DNA of 64,000 nt from Amycolatopsis sp. WQ 127309 (GCF_023023025.1 NZ_CP095481.1:372001-436000); one strand, 5' to 3'; numbered from the stretch's first letter, positions 29,201 through 36,569 are shown. Made by a program: numbers and translations. The notes: a model not told the origin generated them from the sequence alone.

Positions 29201-32200
29201 ACCGTGCTCCGGTTCACGACCCACCTCCCGCGTGGGCCCGACCAGGTCCGCCAGCGGGCTTCCGGCGGCCAACGCCCGAAGATGCATGAGCTGCAACGGA
29301 CTCTGCGCATGAACTGCGTCGGTGTAAGCGGCCCAGCACGCCTCGAGCATCCGGTGTTCGGGACGGTCGGCGAGCCTCGGCAGGTGGGCCCGATCCAGGA
29401 GAACGGCGTCCGCCGCGGCTCCGGTCAGCCTGACCCGGTCGCCGGCCAGCGCTGGATCCTCCGTCCGCAGCGAGAAGTCGAACCCTCCTTCGGTGGAACC
29501 GTGGACCCGGTCGACGTCGGTCAGCGGGCCCGACGGCACGAGGTACGGCGTCCACTTGCTCCGCTCCTGCCCCGCCGCGTCTCGTTCCTTGGTCTCCGAA
29601 AAGTAGAGCCGCCGGTTCAACGGCCGGTCTCGCAGCAGCGACGCCACGCCACCGGCCAGGTCGAACGCCCGCGACGGGAAAATGCGGCCGTAGCCGCCCA
29701 GCCCGGGCATCGCGAACTCGAACCGGCGGACGCGCTCCGGGCCGGGTGCGGTCGCCAGGACGGGCTTGAGCCACCCGTCGACGGCCTCGAAACCGCCGTG
29801 ATCACCGAGGTTCTTGACGCCCCCGGCCGGGGTGTAAACGTCCCGGGCGTAGCCACCCCGGGCGAAACTCGCGGCGAATTCCTCGATCCCGGTCGCTTCG
29901 CCGCCGGGAGTGATCAGGAGCACCGGCGCCCGGTCTCGCCGATGGAGACCGGACATCGGGTGGTCCAGCATCCGCCGCAGGTGCTCGTCGTGCCGGATCA
30001 CCTGCCCCAGTCCTGCCGGGGGCAAGAACCGAGCTTCGCCGTCGGACCGGGTGACCAGGTGGCTGCCCCCGGTCTGCAGGGAGATCACGACGACCGGCCG
30101 GACCCTGGTGCCGTTGACCGACATCGCCCCGGCCATGGTGGTCATCTGCTGGGCTTCCGACGTCCGTGCCCAGCGGCGCACGGACTCCAGTATCGCCGCG
30201 TCGCCGGGGAAGCGAACGAAGTAGATGAACTCGACATCCGACGAGTCGGCGATGCGGGCCACCTGCACGTCACCCGCGTGCAGCCCCGAGACCAACCGGA
30301 ACCCGCCGCCCGCCGCCGGGCCCGTGGGGGCGTACACGTCGTTGAAGATGTGTTTTTGCCGCAGCGCCCGCGCGAAGTCGAACCCGAAGTCCCCGTATCC
30401 CGTTCCGGAACCCGCGAAGTCGGAGGCCACCACGATCGGTCGTGCCGGATCCGTCACGGCGTCGCGGAAGTTCCGGTCCTCGAACAGCAGCCGTACCGCG
30501 TCGTGGCCTTCTACGTCGTTCGTGCCGTTCACCACCCCGGCTCGTGTATGCCCCGGTCCACCGGCCGTCGAGACGAACACCACCGGGTCCGCCACGCCCA
30601 CCTCGGCCGCGGCGGAGGCGGCGACGCGGGCGAGGTCGTCTGGTTCGGTTTCGCCGGGAAAGCCGAAAACGCTCTCTCGTGAGTGGTAGCGGACATCCTC
30701 GAGCTCGAGCTCCGGCCCGCGGAAAACGTCCGCTCCGGCCGGCAACCAGAACGTCCCGTCCCGCCGGACCCCGAACGCACCCTGGTACCCGAAGGTGGGA
30801 ACCGGGCCGGTCAGGGCGACCAGTTCCTCGAGCAGCGTCGCGGTAAGCCGGTCGTTCGTCGCGGGATCGGTGTCGCGGGTCAGCACGACGAGGGGTCCAC
30901 GAGGTCCGGCCGGACTCGTCCGGGCGAGCACCCCGGCCAGCAGCCGCGGGGTCATCAGCTGCGCTTCTTGTCCAGGCCGGGGCACGACGAACCGGTTCCC
31001 CCGCGCCTCCAGCAGCACGAAGTCCGCGGGCATCCGGCCGGTCGCCAGCGAACGCCCCCAGGGCGCCGGGACTTCCCGGTGGAACCGGCGGAGGCCCCCG
31101 ATCTCCGTGACTTCGGCGTAGGTCCGCTGCGCGGCGGCAGTGCTCTGGTGCCAGGCCAGGTTCACCTGCCGGGCGGAGCCCGGATCGGCGATCAGGTTCA
31201 CCAGGTTCCGCCGGTTCTCCGCGTCGGTGACCCACCTCGCCGCCAGCTCGACGAGGGAGAATCCCGGTCCCGCACCGGCGCGAACCGGCGCGGCCGGGCC
31301 GGCATCCGCCGGCACGGACTCGGCGTCGGACTCGTCCTCGTCGGACCAGAGCCGGTCGACACCGGCCTCTTCCGCCCGCGCGCTCGAGCCTTCGGGCGCT
31401 TTCGTGACCGCACTGGAACCGGGGTCGACCGGGCGACCGGGCAACCGGGCCGTCCCCGTGTCGTCCCCGCCGTCACCGCTCGGTCCGGCGGCCGCGGTGG
31501 CCGGCCGTGCACGATCACCGCGCGCAACCGGGGCCGGCACCGGTTCGTCCCGGCCCGCCGGAGCCGACCCGCGCGAGGAACTGGTCGCGTCGCGCGATTC
31601 GTGGTAGCCGGACGCCGTACCCCGGCCCGTACTCACCAGCCGGTCGGTCGCAGCCGCCTGTCCGGACAGCGGAACTTCGCTTCCGGTCCGAAGCCGCGGC
31701 GCGGTCTCGGTGCGCGGCGGCCCGTCCGCCGCAGCCGGCACGTGCGGCCGGTCCGGCGCCGCCGTTTCGGCCCGGCCCCCGCCGGCAAACGCCGGCGATT
31801 CCGGACCGCGAGCACCACGGACCGGAGCGGCGGCCAGGCGACCACCCGCCGCAGCGTCGCGTGAAGTTTCGGGGGAAGAAGCGCCGTCCACAGCCGCGAG
31901 GGTGACTACCGCCGCCCCGGTATGCCGATCGATCGGTGTTTCCCCGGGTGCGCGCTCCCCCGCCGCGGCCGCTCCGGCGTCCGGTGAATCCAGTCCGGAT
32001 GGTTCAGCCGAACCGAACACCACACCGAACGTCCGGACGTCGGATGCCGGAGCATCGAGTACTCCGCTCTCCAACTCGGGCGACCGGCTCGAGTAAGGAG
32101 GAGGCGGGTCCGAGGAAGTACCCTCGCCGTCCGGCGAAAACAGCTTGTCACCCTTGCTGCCGGCGTCGGAGTGGCCGCCGGGCTCGTCCTTGTCCGTCAC

Positions 32201-33193
32201 ATCGGGGACGGTGATCGACGGCGGGCGCAGATGCGCCGCCTTCTCCAGCAGCCCATCCAACGACGACGACACTCCAGTGCCGCCACCGTGACGCCCGCCG
32301 CGACCCATCGCGCCCAACGCGCCCAGCGCCCCCAGATACGACGCCGCCTGCGGCGACCCCGTCGCCGCATTCACCGCCGGCGCCGTCACCACCACCGTCG
32401 CCACCTGCGCACCGCCGTACAACGCGTGCGCCACCGCCCGCACATATCCCGGGGACTTCTCGCTCAGCCTCAGCGCCGTATCCCGCACGAACAGGCCGCC
32501 CGCGTGCACCACCCCGGCGAACGCACCCCCCAACGCCCCGCCCACCACCGACCCCAGCACCGACCGCCCGTCCAGGCCCTCTCTCGCCCCGAACGCGATC
32601 TGCCCGACCTGAAACCCCAGGTCCAAGCCTCCCATCAGCCCCGCGCCCAGCACTGCGAACTTCCCCGCCTGCACCCCCACCTGTCTCAGTCCCCGCGCCG
32701 CAGCCGAGAACGTCAAGCCCCGGATCCGCGCGACCATCGCCGCCACCACCGCCCGCACCGCCGCCAGCGCCCCCAGTTCCACCGCCGGGACAAGCAGTGC
32801 CCCGATCACCGTCGAGAGCAGCTCCGCGATCGTCAGCAGCGCGAACAACGCCATCGCCGACATCAGGAAGATCGTCTTCACCACATCCGCGCCCGCGTTC
32901 CGCGTCAGCTTCGACGACTCCCGCGCCCCCGACACCAACGCCCGCAGGCCCTCCGGCGCCTGCCTCTCCAACCACTGCCCCGTAGCCCGGCCGACCATGC
33001 CCACCAGCGCCGCGTCCACGCCCGCCCCGCCGACTTCCACCGCATCGATCAGGTCGCCCAGAGCGTCCGCCAGGTCGTCCCAGTCGTCCGCCATCGCATA
33101 AAGTCCCGGTACCGATCCTTCTGGTATCGCGATGCCCAGCACCACCTCCAGGAAGTGCTGCGCCGCCGCCGGGACGTGGACCCCATCACTCAC
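23270..33193 (-). CDS. Giant WXG100-like domain protein C with HTH-like repeats and SET-like C terminus
   Basis: GTG 33193 has GGAGGGAG 6-7 nt upstream and aligns with paralogue starts; GTG 33223 is an alternative. Length is 3307 aa. Order: shared WXG100-like domain (1 to about 330); linker with PPPPY (about 363); module about 640-1550 and a second diverged copy about 1555-2390 (both contain VSDFAGS or ASDFAGS, then SGLHAGDV, then SFARGGY); five HTH-like repeats each ending H(R/Q)V(R/Q)GT-like (about 2434-2735); low-complexity linker; C-terminal domain about 2950-3307. The last 160 residues resemble a SET methyltransferase: HFIGIYAG, then GAANSTAFANSA where GN.aRF.NHS is expected, then LILAAYGEQY. 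Catalytic assignment is tentative. No adjacent immunity-type gene is visible. Confidence 0.8.
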   Translation of the reverse strand: MSDGVHVPAAAQHFLEVVLGIAIPEGSVPGLYAMADDWDDLADALGDLIDAVEVGGAGVDAALVGMVGRATGQWLERQAPEGLRALVSGARESSKLTRNAGADVVKTIFLMSAMALFALLTIAELLSTVIGALLVPAVELGALAAVRAVVAAMVARIRGLTFSAAARGLRQVGVQAGKFAVLGAGLMGGLDLGFQVGQIAFGAREGLDGRSVLGSVVGGALGGAFAGVVHAGGLFVRDTALRLSEKSPGYVRAVAHALYGGAQVATVVVTAPAVNAATGSPQAASYLGALGALGAMGRGGRHGGGTGVSSSLDGLLEKAAHLRPPSITVPDVTDKDEPGGHSDAGSKGDKLFSPDGEGTSSDPPPPYSSRSPELESGVLDAPASDVRTFGVVFGSAEPSGLDSPDAGAAAAGERAPGETPIDRHTGAAVVTLAAVDGASSPETSRDAAAGGRLAAAPVRGARGPESPAFAGGGRAETAAPDRPHVPAAADGPPRTETAPRLRTGSEVPLSGQAAATDRLVSTGRGTASGYHESRDATSSSRGSAPAGRDEPVPAPVARGDRARPATAAAGPSGDGGDDTGTARLPGRPVDPGSSAVTKAPEGSSARAEEAGVDRLWSDEDESDAESVPADAGPAAPVRAGAGPGFSLVELAARWVTDAENRRNLVNLIADPGSARQVNLAWHQSTAAAQRTYAEVTEIGGLRRFHREVPAPWGRSLATGRMPADFVLLEARGNRFVVPRPGQEAQLMTPRLLAGVLARTSPAGPRGPLVVLTRDTDPATNDRLTATLLEELVALTGPVPTFGYQGAFGVRRDGTFWLPAGADVFRGPELELEDVRYHSRESVFGFPGETEPDDLARVAASAAAEVGVADPVVFVSTAGGPGHTRAGVVNGTNDVEGHDAVRLLFEDRNFRDAVTDPARPIVVASDFAGSGTGYGDFGFDFARALRQKHIFNDVYAPTGPAAGGGFRLVSGLHAGDVQVARIADSSDVEFIYFVRFPGDAAILESVRRWARTSEAQQMTTMAGAMSVNGTRVRPVVVISLQTGGSHLVTRSDGEARFLPPAGLGQVIRHDEHLRRMLDHPMSGLHRRDRAPVLLITPGGEATGIEEFAASFARGGYARDVYTPAGGVKNLGDHGGFEAVDGWLKPVLATAPGPERVRRFEFAMPGLGGYGRIFPSRAFDLAGGVASLLRDRPLNRRLYFSETKERDAAGQERSKWTPYLVPSGPLTDVDRVHGSTEGGFDFSLRTEDPALAGDRVRLTGAAADAVLLDRAHLPRLADRPEHRMLEACWAAYTDAVHAQSPLQLMHLRALAAGSPLADLVGPTREVGREPEHGFVRVLRGGHVVRADETGTEPIPLGDLAANAIPPARVTSGPGGTGSRLDEVRLAARRAARADSWRRRHDVQRVSAQIFVGGNDEFGAYHHAQEAYRQAYLEEGRRLDRFGLPAPGEPVIETRRASGGQDDAARIAFSVPFAELGGTALAEDDLAAYPQAFAGLLPDRPVDLAARYRALPDPFDRLAEAGADDLEAMLLWGEPAAASLDELPDTVVTDTDGQVSLINLTTDADSARSVRNLWEQRVTARSRQLLAVRQRGGGFQETVAPWADWLAEGRARPITLALETEGGRFRLPAATGSVPAETLAARVAATLWAADPAVHRPLVVFHTAHDGKRDDKLVGAFLKHLEDITGPRPEFSRWGTLAPRELDGVLQVDDETFVKAPLLSLRQTRHHGDGVAFGFPSDDPAGDAARARVLAAVSGAGGRNPVVLFAASGGRTHVRVGVRGGSVDLGADEAVPLLLEHPGLPAALADPGRRVVVVSDFAGSVVGYREFGFEVGRQLRQRGHFNDVVALVGPVNGEPSDAVFRSVSGLHAGDVRVTTIRDEDGGGVLHLVRSPDDDALLDELTRWARTPGAQHFTGFTSAVTPGKEAPLPALVVVKRTAAGTLAVRSDHESVTLSDHELGQALRHSAELREVLGTSGFGHQDDPEFVPPAVLVHSVGGVAVSVREFQESFARGGYQRTVYAPRGPARLVDDERGLVVPGGFDEAAPAALRESRLFGFPLASSRFGTFGRAYPSLAFDSSAMAVPALADRAIRLRIYLTRESSPGQPDGTWAPYLVPAPSPTSLIVAHGSPTGVGVALGTEDPMTSGDRLTIAGPALDSILPERNPALPAASTFLHACRLGAAEPVSQVRMMQARTERPEGLPGHFVAPTSVLGRLWDYGGVMRLDDGGHIARGDDLGGEPVPLRDLAANHIPVARVRSAAGPGDHLAEVARAARQAARADSWRLLNGAPRASAEIIAHGSDAAEPVAVEDAYRTEYLAEAARLSRYGLPSPGEPAIKVTTADVAPEAGISARIDVTLPHRELGGAAIDSGDTEQMFTAFAKLAPAEERPAAPEDLTAGGPLGRDVDISSATALFLAPGSPSTTPETGSTPRAATRRKRNPTANDADLEAAVRRAVEEEDKKTVTEIIAAVRSRNVGADDARIRDIVHQVRGTTPRLVPRTTVDDVSVEAAVVRVLGLGMTKIGDIVAAVRAEGVSNEGRIRDVVHRVRGTKPGKWGTDDATLEAAVRRVIAPNMKTYDITSAVRALGVSADDARIQAMIHRVQGTEPSRRTTASVNDAVAYPAASSSEERAKPDDQALDDEVRRVISERKTTSRKVIAEALRQKGIKFSSTRLMESKHRVQGTQPRPRHTVSDAELEEIVRGLMPLGTERVQDVADAVRQAGVTTGAFRIDAAIHRVWPARARTQLSSGEAWASTEFEQVPEHVLRGVVEQLVRNGVRAVPEIAGALQAGRVYATPEMITSVLASIEAEAPEPGGDRHGDDATEAGQRHSESEDVAPAGSAGLTMAYRPPPAREPVAGEKRSAEDAVGRSKRRLTTSTDAGFAGVRAETSTGPAGLGTDQAADTSRLPEGATPEDVDRWVLARLDTGASPADVAAASGGRVPAHRAAALYNTAPDSGAESRGEALPDGTFWEDQGRRRTNWPAPADEDLPELYISHAIRHGLRPIEGMDDLFHWRDPADPLYRVAPAFAGPDGDLHPEVRRRAGEITAKIVFGKSELKGIAEDPADPRLPEAAARHLDKLWPKLERRIADEIRRVVRTSVNPTPDSVREAPLRPVDDRQHVYVGRVKKNHVAAHEPGLVHQLGLFLAHVPGSVPGKNQPTLANGHFIGIYAGAHFGKLYVTAKQKGPRRRIEEEWGERHPAYPAYHMAAGRERDPDLMSSEGAANSTAFANSATDPETGEGDDARINTVFLGVEVSLPDRNNPGRTVKVGATVFVALDNAFDPEANPYGLILAAYGEQYEFPEPQVKAEPEE
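24990..25890 (-). repeat. Five tandem HTH-like repeats in giant protein C
   Basis: Each unit of about 60-80 codons has an acidic first helix (D.xLEAAVRRVI type), a second helix around DIxxAVRxxGV, a third around DARI, and an end motif: VHQVRGT, VHRVRGT, IHRVQGT, KHRVQGT and, in the last copy, IHRVWPA. The pattern looks like a trihelical or winged-helix nucleic-acid-binding unit, but no structure was compared. Confidence 0.75.
26040..28545 (-). repeat. Large module, copy 2 (giant protein C)
   Basis: This is a diverged copy of 28560-31290 at roughly residues 1555-2390. Matching landmarks are NLTTDADSAR, PVVLFAASGG, VVSDFAGS, SGLHAGDVR, SFARGGY and PSPGEPAI. The divergence implies an old duplication. 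Confidence 0.7.
28560..31290 (-). repeat. Large module, copy 1 (giant protein C)
   Basis: This encodes roughly residues 640-1550. It shares the order of landmarks with the following copy: NLIADPGSAR, PVVFVSTAGG, VASDFAGS, SGLHAGDVQ, SFARGGY, then a PAPGEPVI segment. No catalytic signature was recognised. Confidence 0.7.
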
Positions 33194-33413
33194 CCGTTCG
33201 CTCCCTCCGCGAAAATACTTCACTCGTCATCGGAAGAAAGGCGCGGCATAACGCTAACCGGGCGCGATCCGCCGGTCACCCGTCTCGAGCTCCAGCGCTC
33301 CGAACAGGGGAAGTTCACTCACCGGACGTCGGGAACGCGGCCTGCGCAGTCCTTTGTGGAGGGTTTTCCTCTTTCCGCCCCCCGCGGTCGCCCGCCGCGA
33401 CGATCCGTCATCC

Positions 33414-33794
33414 GTGCCTGGTTTCGTCGTGTACGTGCTCCCACGACGAAACCCCGCAGGCCTTCCAGGTACCCCTGCCGCGCACGTGCTCCGGCTGGCC
33501 GATCCCGTGGTCACCTTGGGCGACGTCGTTCTCGACATCGAGACCGGCGCCGGGAACCACGACGGCCGGCCGGTGCGCCTGAGCGCGGCGGAGCTGGTCA
33601 TGCTGCGCATGCTGCTGTGGCACCGCGGCGACATGGTGAGTTGGAGGGTCCTGGCGAACGAGCTCGAAAGCACCGGTGTCATGTACAGCCGCGACCGGGT
33701 GCGATGGCGGATCGCCGTGCTTCGCAAGAAGCTGGACGACCAAGCAGGCCACGTCATCCAGACCGTCCAGTGGAAGGGATACCGGCTCGGCTGA
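33414..33794 (+). CDS. Orphan OmpR/PhoB-type winged-helix DNA-binding protein
   Basis: The C-terminal 100 residues are a classic transcriptional-regulator C domain: RPVRLSAAELVMLRMLLWHRGDMVS, then a recognition helix in SRDRVRWRIAVLRKKL, then IQTVQWKGYRL. There is no receiver domain and no kinase gene nearby, so it is not a standard response regulator. The start is uncertain: GTG 33414, GTG 33429 and TTG 33354 are all possible and none has a clear ribosome-binding site. It is divergent from giant gene C across about 220 nt, so it may control that gene; this is inference. Confidence 0.8.
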   Translation: MPGFVVYVLPRRNPAGLPGTPAAHVLRLADPVVTLGDVVLDIETGAGNHDGRPVRLSAAELVMLRMLLWHRGDMVSWRVLANELESTGVMYSRDRVRWRIAVLRKKLDDQAGHVIQTVQWKGYRLG

Positions 33795-33812
33795 CGCCGT
33801 CGGCCGACCGTC

Positions 33813-34052
33813 TCAGCGTGACAGCTCGTCGCGGACGATCCGGTCGATCCGGCCGGCCGCCTCGCGTACGCGCGTGACGACCGCCGGCACGAGCGCGATA
33901 CACCCCCCGACGATGCCGGTCACGATCCAATACCCGGAACCTCGCAGGATTCCGATCACCAGTAGAACGCCGGCCACGAAGACCACCGGCAAAAGGGCGC
34001 ACCGGAGCAGGTGTTGCGCACGCCCGGCACGACGCGGCCGCAAGTTCGTCAT
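33813..34052 (-). CDS. Small two-helix membrane protein, unknown
   Basis: This 79-aa protein from ATG 34052 begins with an Arg-rich segment (MTNLRPRRAGRA). Two hydrophobic helices follow (about 18-37 and 42-60), and an Arg/Glu-rich amphipathic tail ends the protein. The frame stays open upstream to 34418, but the extension looks non-coding. It lies 18 nt from the convergent winged-helix gene. I recognise no family. Confidence 0.5.
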   Translation of the reverse strand: MTNLRPRRAGRAQHLLRCALLPVVFVAGVLLVIGILRGSGYWIVTGIVGGCIALVPAVVTRVREAAGRIDRIVRDELSR

Positions 34053-34422
34053 CGTCAGCACCGATCTTCTCGCCCCCGGTTCTTCGTCCGAGGATCCGCC
34101 GATGCGCACCCCGCGCGTGGAGCACCGCGTCGATCCGTCCAGGAATCCCGCCCTTTGGGGAAGGCGCGCCATCGCGTCGTCACCGGCGGCGACGACGTCC
34201 ACAAGGGACGTCATCGTCCTTCCACACAACAGTTCTCGCACGAAGTGACCGGCCCCACGTGTGATCGGGCAGCAGTACTGGACAAGACGACGACGGCATT
34301 TGCCCGGGCCACCCCCTCCACTTAATCTTGAACCAGTCCAGAGAAAGCACGCTCCAGTCTCGTTTCCCGGGAAACAGACCTTTCCCGACGAGTTCTGCCG
34401 ATGCCACATTGGAGACAAGACG
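34053..34422. other. Divergent intergenic region
   Basis: About 370 nt separate the small membrane protein (-) from the CHRD protein (+). It is less GC-rich around 34300-34400 and presumably holds the CHRD promoter. I see no RNA gene or strong hairpin. Confidence 0.4.
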
Positions 34423-35436
34423 ATGACCGATCAGACGCCCAGTCCGACTCGCAAGCGTGGCCGCGCCGTACTACTGGGTGCCGCCGCAGGAGCCGTTGTG
34501 GTGGCCGCTGCCGTGGTCACGTCGATCGTGGTGGTGAGCAAAGGAAACGACACGCCCGCGGCTGCGCCCGCAAGCCCGGTGCCCACGGTCACAGTGAAGG
34601 ATGTCGCGGCGGCCAAGGAAGCCACCCCGACGGGGCCCACCGTCTACTTCAGCGCGAAGCTCAGCGGCGCGGAAGAAGTTCCGACACCCGGCGGCCCCGC
34701 GTCGGGCTCCCCGGTCGGGACCGGAACCGCGCTCGTCGCGGTCGCCGGCGACCGGGTCATCTTCCAGCTGGGCTGGGACGGCATTTCCGCACCCACGATG
34801 GGCCACATCCACGAAGGCGCGAGCGGCGTCAACGGCCCGGTCGTGGTTCCTCTGTTCGGCACGGCGATGCCGGCCACGGTCGACGCGGCGGCGGGCGCGA
34901 TCGACCTCACCGACGCCGGCCTCGCCGACCGGCTGCGAAAGAACCCGGGCTCCTTCTACGTGAATCTCCACACGACCGAGTTCCCCGGCGGCGCGCTGCG
35001 CGGGCAGCTCGCGCCGGCGGCCGGAGACCAGCACGACATGCTGGCCTTCGGCTGGAACGCCCAGCTGAAGTCCCAGAACAACGGCGCCAACGAGGTACCC
35101 GACCCGGCCGGCCCGAAGTCCGGCGACCCGGACGGCCGCGCGGATTCCTCCGTGAAGTTCGTCGACGACACCCTCGACTACTCCTTCACCTGGACGGGCA
35201 TCGCCGAGCCCACGATGGGCCACGTCCACTGGGGCCCCGCGGGGCAGAACGGCGAAGTGCGGGTCCCGTTGTTCGGATCAGCGGTTCCGGAAAACATCTT
35301 CGCCGTCTCCGGCTCGGTCTCCGGCCTCGACGATTCCCTGCTGAAATCGATCAAAGCCAAGCCCGAGACCTTCTACACCAACCTCCACACCGCCGAATTC
35401 CCCGGCGGCGCGGTGCGTGGCCAGCTGCAACGCTGA
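34423..35436 (+). CDS. Exported/membrane-anchored protein with two CHRD domains
   Basis: ATG 34423 follows GGAG at 8-nt spacing. The 337-aa product has a short basic N terminus (TRKRGR), one hydrophobic helix (about 15-38) acting as an anchor or uncleaved signal, and an Ala/Pro linker. Two CHRD domains of about 130 residues follow. Each has the pattern (Y/W) ... ExPxPxGPxSGxPxG, then TMGHIHEG or TMGHVHWG, then FYxNLHTxEFPGGAxRGQL. Bacterial CHRD proteins are extracytoplasmic and of unclear role. A strong hairpin follows 19 nt after the stop, so the gene is probably monocistronic. Confidence 0.9.
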   Translation: MTDQTPSPTRKRGRAVLLGAAAGAVVVAAAVVTSIVVVSKGNDTPAAAPASPVPTVTVKDVAAAKEATPTGPTVYFSAKLSGAEEVPTPGGPASGSPVGTGTALVAVAGDRVIFQLGWDGISAPTMGHIHEGASGVNGPVVVPLFGTAMPATVDAAAGAIDLTDAGLADRLRKNPGSFYVNLHTTEFPGGALRGQLAPAAGDQHDMLAFGWNAQLKSQNNGANEVPDPAGPKSGDPDGRADSSVKFVDDTLDYSFTWTGIAEPTMGHVHWGPAGQNGEVRVPLFGSAVPENIFAVSGSVSGLDDSLLKSIKAKPETFYTNLHTAEFPGGAVRGQLQR

Positions 35437-35454
35437 CCTCACGTCACACGACCA

Positions 35455-35492
35455 TCGCATGTGGACCGTCCGGTCGGACGGTCCACATGCGA
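35455..35492. terminator. Perfect 18-bp-arm hairpin after the CHRD gene
   Basis: An inverted repeat has arms at 35455-35472 and 35475-35492 with a 2-nt loop, and no mismatches. There is no T-run, as is common for actinomycete intrinsic terminators. It starts 19 nt after the CHRD stop codon. Confidence 0.75.
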
Positions 35493-35857
35493 CTGTGCCG
35501 ACCGGTCACCGACCCCGTACATGTGATGGATATCGCGCCGACGTACCCGCTTCGCTCGCCGGTGGGTTCGAACGTCCAGATCGACTGCCCATTGGTCGGC
35601 AAACCCCGCGTACGCTCTTGGCCGCCGTCCACGATTCTGGTGAGCTTCATCCCGGAAGGGTCGCCGTGGGGTTGGTCGTTCACCCACGGGTTCACCGCAA
35701 GCACCGTGGCAGTGCCTTCGTGGCCGCCCCGCACCGGACAATGACGTTGGCCGGGTCTCGCCTCCAAGTCCCTGGTTCGGTCGATCGCACGGCGCCGTTC
35801 CGGCCAAGTCCGGGAATTCGCCCGAGTTCCCCTTCGGGTACGGGAGGACGTCGTTCA
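35493..35857. other. Intergenic region without a confident gene
   Basis: A minus-strand open frame (about 35493-35767) has reasonable third-position GC (VNPWVNDQPHGDPSG, TNGQSIWTFEPTGE), but it has no clear start signal or family and runs into the hairpin. It may be a gene remnant. The right end must hold the leader of the ORF at 35858, with GGGAGG about 10 nt before its ATG. Confidence 0.35.
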
Positions 35858-36067
35858 ATGCCCACTCTCAGCGAAGCACATTCCCTTGATGAAGAATCGT
35901 GTGTCCGGCACGTCTTCGCCGGCACGCGCACGCTGCCCCGGGAAACCTGCGCGGAGGTCCTGACACCGGTTCCACTGGACACGGAACACGCGGGCTGGGT
36001 CTGCGTGCTGCCGGCCGGGCATCTGACCGACCGCGACCACCGAGCCCAGGACGGCATGACGTGGTGA
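35858..36067 (+). CDS. Small hypothetical protein, translationally coupled to thioesterase
   Basis: The 69-aa product has three Cys and four His residues (ESCVRHVF, ETCAEVL, GWVCVLPAGH, then a His in the DRDHRA tail). This hints at metal binding but matches no family I know. GGGAGG precedes the ATG by 10 nt. Its TGA overlaps the GTG start of the thioesterase (GTGA), which is the main evidence that it is a real gene. Confidence 0.6.
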   Translation: MPTLSEAHSLDEESCVRHVFAGTRTLPRETCAEVLTPVPLDTEHAGWVCVLPAGHLTDRDHRAQDGMTW

Positions 36068-36504
36068 CCATGCGGACCAGAATCGGCTACCGCGTGACCG
36101 CGGACGACTCCGTGCGGGCCCTGCCGTTCAGCGAAGAGTTCTACTCACGGAAACCGGACGTCATGGCCAGCGGGCGGCTGGTCGCGATGTGCGAATGGCC
36201 GTGCATGGACCTGCTGCGCACCCGGATCACTCCCCTCGAGTGCTCCCTCGGCGTCTGGCAGCGGATGGAACACCTCGCCCCGATCGTCATCGGCGCCGAG
36301 CTCGTCATCGAAGCGACCTGCACGCTGCTGCGCCGCCGCTACAGCGAATGGGACGTCACCGTGCACGACGAGGCCGAACGGGTCGGCGCGGCCCAGCTGG
36401 GGTTCGTGACGGTGGACCAGGGCGAGTTCGAGAGCACCCGGCTGCGGCGCAAGCCCAGCCCGGCTGCCGTCGTCCTCGCCGAACCGGCGACGATCACCCG
36501 CTGA
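36064..36504 (+). CDS. FlK-like hotdog thioesterase
   Basis: GTG 36064 overlaps the preceding stop; ATG 36070 is an alternative. The 146-aa single hotdog domain follows the fluoroacetyl-CoA thioesterase (FlK) layout: ASGRLVAMCEWPCMDLL, containing the conserved Glu of the MEW-type motif; GVWQRMEHLAP, with His at the FlK catalytic-His position; and a C-terminal strand ending GEFESTRLRRKP. The position of the FlK catalytic Thr appears to be Ser or shifted. FlK-like proteins act on small acyl-CoAs and are common in actinomycete gene clusters. The substrate is unknown. A strong hairpin follows 3 nt after the stop. Confidence 0.8.
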   Translation: MTMRTRIGYRVTADDSVRALPFSEEFYSRKPDVMASGRLVAMCEWPCMDLLRTRITPLECSLGVWQRMEHLAPIVIGAELVIEATCTLLRRRYSEWDVTVHDEAERVGAAQLGFVTVDQGEFESTRLRRKPSPAAVVLAEPATITR

Positions 36505-36507
36505 AGA

Positions 36508-36557
36508 CGGCTGGGAACGGGGTCTCCGGAACCTTCCGGAGACCCCGTTCCCAGCCG
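36508..36557. terminator. Bidirectional hairpin terminator, 24-bp arms
   Basis: Perfect arms at 36508-36531 and 36534-36557 enclose a 2-nt loop (CC), with no mismatch. It fills the gap between the convergent thioesterase (+) and chorismatase (-), so it can end both transcripts. Confidence 0.85.
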
Positions 36558-36569
36558 GAGCCGTACGGG

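Noticed and set aside
23981..30682. Two very long + strand frames opposite giant gene C
   Set aside because: They are shadows of the minus-strand gene, which has paralogues, repeats and a good ribosome-binding site.
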